From contig NZ_QZVS01000092.1 in NCBI RefSeq assembly GCF_003602235.1, forward strand, positions 62,001 to 126,000: 64,000 bases of DNA, given 5' to 3'. This document shows positions 61,676-64,000 of this stretch, in pieces; position 1 is the first letter of the stretch; each line of letters begins with the position of its first letter. This DNA comes from Cryobacterium melibiosiphilum. GTDB lineage: Bacteria; Actinomycetota; Actinomycetes; Actinomycetales; Microbacteriaceae. A model generated the notes under the pieces. That model saw only the letters and a program-made list of their open reading frames with translations, was not told where the DNA came from and did not search any database. Made by a program: the position numbers and the translations under genes.

Positions 61676-63115
61676 ATGCAAAGCGTCGCGTCTGCCCTCG
61701 CGCGACTGGGTGACCTGGCCGCGTCCCCCACCGTTTCCCGCCTCGCGACCGCGTTCGCGGCGGGCGGCCACGAACTGGCGCTGGTCGGCGGCCCGGTGCG
61801 TGACTCCTTCCTGAACCGGCCGGTGCACGACCTCGACTTCACCACGGATGCCACGCCCGACCGCATCCTGCAGCTCGTGAAGCCGCTCGCCGACGCCCAC
61901 TGGGACATCGGCCGGGCCTTCGGCACCATCGGCGCTCTGGTCGGCGGCGAAACGGTGGAAATCACCACCTATCGGGCCGACAGCTACGACGGTGCCACCC
62001 GCAAACCCGACGTGGTTTTCGGCACCAGCCTCGAAGAAGACCTGCTGCGGCGGGATTTCACGGTGAACGCCCTCGCGCTGCGGCTGCCGACGGTCACCCT
62101 TGTCGACCCGTCCGGCGGCATCGACGACCTTCTGGGCAAGGTGCTGCGCACCCCCTCGACCCCCGAGGTTTCGTTCGGCGATGACCCGCTGCGGATGCTG
62201 CGCGGGGCCCGCTTCACCGCGCAACTCGGCTTCACCCTCGATGCGGAGACCGCCTACGCGATGGAATCCATGCGGGAGAGCATCGCGATCATCTCGGCCG
62301 AACGCATCGGCGAAGAGGTTGCCAAGCTGCTGCGCGCGGACAACCCGCGGGCCGGCATCGAAGTGCTGATGGAATCCGGGCTGGCCGACATCGTGCTGCC
62401 CGAAATTCCCGCGTTGCGCCTGGAGATCGACGAGCACCACCACCACAAGGACGTCTATCAGCACACTCTGACCGTGCTCGAGCAGGCGATCGGCTACGAA
62501 AAGAGCCGCGGCACCCTCGGCGGGCCCACCCATGAACCCGACCTGATCATTCGACTCGCCGCGCTCATGCACGACATCGGCAAGCCGGCGACGCGCAAGC
62601 TCGAGCCGGGCGGCGTCGTGAGCTTCTACCACCACGACGTGGTCGGGGCGAAGCTCGCTAAAAAGCGTTTGCGTGCCCTGCGCTATGACAACGACACCAT
62701 CAATGCGGTCGCGAAGCTGATCGAGCTGCACCTGCGCTTCTTCGGGTACACCGAGGGCGCCTGGACCGATTCGGCCGTACGCCGCTACGTGCGCGACGCC
62801 GGCGACCAGCTGGAACGGCTGCATATCCTCACCCGGGCCGATGTGACGACCCGCAATCGGCGCAAGGCCGACCGGCTCGGTTTCGCCTACGACGACCTCG
62901 AACACCGCATCGCCGCCCTCGCCGAGAAGGAGGAGATGGATTCGGTGCGCCCCGACCTCGACGGGGAACAGATCATGGCCATTCTTGAGGTCGGTCCCGG
63001 TCGCGAGGTCGGCGAGGCCTACCGGTTCTTGCTCGAGCAGCGCTTGGATGACGGCCCACTCGGTGTGCCCGAGGCCACCCGCCGTCTGCAGTCCTGGTGG
63101 GCCGAGCGCAGCTGA
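61676..63115 (+). CDS. cca: CCA tRNA nucleotidyltransferase with HD domain
   Basis: The 479-residue enzyme has the class II nucleotidyltransferase head (LVGGPVRDSFLNRPVHDLDFTTDA, with the metal-binding DxD), neck residues such as RDFTVNALALRL and DPLRMLRGARF, and a C-terminal HD domain (HHHHKDVYQHT, LMHDIGKPATR). It adds or repairs CCA at the 3' end of tRNAs, needed here because the three tRNA genes do not encode it. ATG at 61676; the gap to the divergent DUF6049 gene is 112 bases. Confidence 0.95.
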   Translation: MQSVASALARLGDLAASPTVSRLATAFAAGGHELALVGGPVRDSFLNRPVHDLDFTTDATPDRILQLVKPLADAHWDIGRAFGTIGALVGGETVEITTYRADSYDGATRKPDVVFGTSLEEDLLRRDFTVNALALRLPTVTLVDPSGGIDDLLGKVLRTPSTPEVSFGDDPLRMLRGARFTAQLGFTLDAETAYAMESMRESIAIISAERIGEEVAKLLRADNPRAGIEVLMESGLADIVLPEIPALRLEIDEHHHHKDVYQHTLTVLEQAIGYEKSRGTLGGPTHEPDLIIRLAALMHDIGKPATRKLEPGGVVSFYHHDVVGAKLAKKRLRALRYDNDTINAVAKLIELHLRFFGYTEGAWTDSAVRRYVRDAGDQLERLHILTRADVTTRNRRKADRLGFAYDDLEHRIAALAEKEEMDSVRPDLDGEQIMAILEVGPGREVGEAYRFLLEQRLDDGPLGVPEATRRLQSWWAERS

Positions 63116-63462
63116 CTCCCGCTCACCTCCCACGAATGAGCAGTTTGTGCACTTCCCGCGCTCGGGAAGTGCAGAAAATGCTCACTCGCGAGATTCCGGG
63201 GGCTCCTCCACAGGGCGCGGCCGCGGTGGATTTTGCACAAATCGGGGTTCTTCTGCCCTGAAGCGGATGCATCAGGCCCACTATGAGCGCAGTAGTCGGC
63301 GCGGAGGGCGCCGAACGCACGGAATAGTGTTTGGCCCTTTCGTGCGGTAGTCTGGGCAGGTTGTCTGCGCGCCGAACTCTCGGCCTCCGCGTTCGACACA
63401 TGCACAACCCTCCTGTTGCAGAAAGTCTGCAGCCGTTTTAGTCCGAAGGAGGTGGGTTAGTC
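63116..63462. other. intergenic region with hairpin and rpsF leader
   Basis: This 347-base stretch contains no gene I can support. A strong palindrome gcacttcccg-N4-cgggaagtgc lies at 63151-63174, flanked by partly complementary gagcag/ctgctc-type bases, consistent with a terminator for the cca gene. A second small inverted repeat, GCAGA-AAG-TCTGC, lies at 63418-63430, just before the AAGGAGG ribosome site (63446-63452) of rpsF, and could be part of a ribosomal-protein leader. Confidence 0.5.
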
Positions 63463-64000
63463 ATGCATCAGTACGAACTTATGGTTATCCTCGATCCCGA
63501 GATCGATGAGCGCACCGTAGCTCCCAGCCTTGACAAGTTTCTCAACGTTGTTCGCAACGATGGCGGAACCATTGACAAGGTTGATGTCTGGGGTCGTCGT
63601 CGTCTCGCTTACGAGATCAACAAGAAGACCGAAGGCATTTACGCCGTTGTCGACTTCACCGCGAATGCTGACGCGACGGTCGAGCTCGACCGTCAGCTGA
63701 AGCTGTCCGAAGCCGTCATGCGCACCAAGGTGCTCCGCGCTGAAGAGGGCATCGCCCAGGTTGTCGTGGCCGGCAAGCTTGCTGCCGAGAAGGCCGCCCG
63801 CAAGGCAGCCAACCCGAAGGTCATTGCTGCCAAGGCTGAGGCCGCTACCGCTGCTGCTGCCGCGAAGATCGCTGCCGCTGCTGCCGCGAAGACTGCTGCT
63901 GCAACCGCTGAGGCAACCCCGGCTCCGGTCGAGGCTCCGAAGGTCGTCGCCCCCGCAGTCGTCAAGGCTCCGGCTCCCGCTACGGCCAAGTCTGCCGCTC
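63463..64000 (+). CDS. rpsF: ribosomal protein S6 with Ala-rich extension (3' end outside window)
   Basis: The S6 fold ([37 protein letters not shown], then [10 protein letters not shown]) ends by about residue 105. The frame then continues at least 75 residues of Ala/Lys/Pro-rich sequence ([13 protein letters not shown], then AAAAKI and similar) up to the window edge. Normal S6 has 95-130 residues. S6 is a 30S subunit protein. The AAGGAGG ribosome site upstream of the ATG at 63463 is strong. Its usual neighbours (ssb, rpsR) would lie beyond the window. Confidence 0.92.
   Translation, partial: MHQYELMVILDPEIDERTVAPSLDKFLNVVRNDGGTIDKVDVWGRRRLAYEINKKTEGIYAVVDFTANADATVELDRQLKLSEAVMRTKVLRAEEGIAQVVVAGKLAAEKAARKAANPKVIAAKAEAATAAAAAKIAAAAAAKTAAATAEATPAPVEAPKVVAPAVVKAPAPATAKSAA

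Noticed and set aside
15932-63174. Shared flanks (gtttgtgca and tgcagaaa) at the hairpins near 15.93 kb and 63.15 kb as a dispersed element family
   Set aside because: Only 8-9 bases are shared and in swapped order; two ordinary terminators explain both.

Overview
The window is about 64 kb of high-GC DNA from an actinobacterium, most likely Microbacteriaceae (a Cryobacterium/Leifsonia-like lineage). The family call is inferred from three things: the replication-origin gene order, the fhaA-fhaB-pstP-rodA-pbpA-pknA-pknB cluster, and a coding style dominated by GCC and GAC codons that is interrupted by GCGGATGC-type words. No database search was possible, so genus is a guess. The chromosomal replication origin lies near 45.1-47.3 kb.

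Left arm (1-23 kb) is mixed housekeeping and accessory metabolism. It holds a truncated secreted six-hairpin-type glycosidase with a pair of LacI-type operators, an ion transporter, a frameshifted PRC-barrel gene, a fused carboxyltransferase, a flavin monooxygenase, a GNAT/AAA+ ATPase fusion, a DedA protein, a double-hotdog thioesterase and a UvrA-like ABC protein. These are followed by an EamA exporter divergent from a LysR regulator, an MFS exporter, a CPBP protease, a three-gene ABC/LolA-like operon, an EI24 protein, and a J-domain/membrane-protein pair.

Cell-envelope and division block (22.9-37 kb): tRNA-Leu, the seven-gene Ser/Thr phospho-signalling and wall-elongation operon, a TrpG-type glutaminase, a 53-residue membrane protein, a class E sortase, CrgA, a rhomboid protease, a cyclophilin, a small membrane protein, then tRNA-Ala and tRNA-Ile.

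Replication block (37-52.5 kb): on the minus strand dnaA-dnaN-recF-dciA-gyrB-gyrA-DUF3566; on the plus strand rpmH-rnpA-yidD-yidC-jag-rsmG-parA-parB. Transcription diverges from the dnaA/rpmH gap. Perfect DnaA boxes occur on both sides of dnaA.

Origin-distal segment (52.5-64 kb): a striking array of near-perfect parS sites set in 106-bp units that also carry REP-like palindromes, a GIY-YIG nuclease gene sandwiched by more of the same palindromes, then ddl, an aminotransferase, trxA-trxB, murJ, a DUF6049-type secreted membrane protein, a CCA-adding enzyme and the 5' part of rpsF.

The strongest unexplained signals are the parS/REP composite array with its embedded nuclease gene, a REP-like relic inside recF, the over-used CGGATG/CATCCG word that breaks codon preference, and the GNAT-AAA+ fusion. 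No CRISPR array, insertion sequence, prophage or biosynthetic cluster was recognised.
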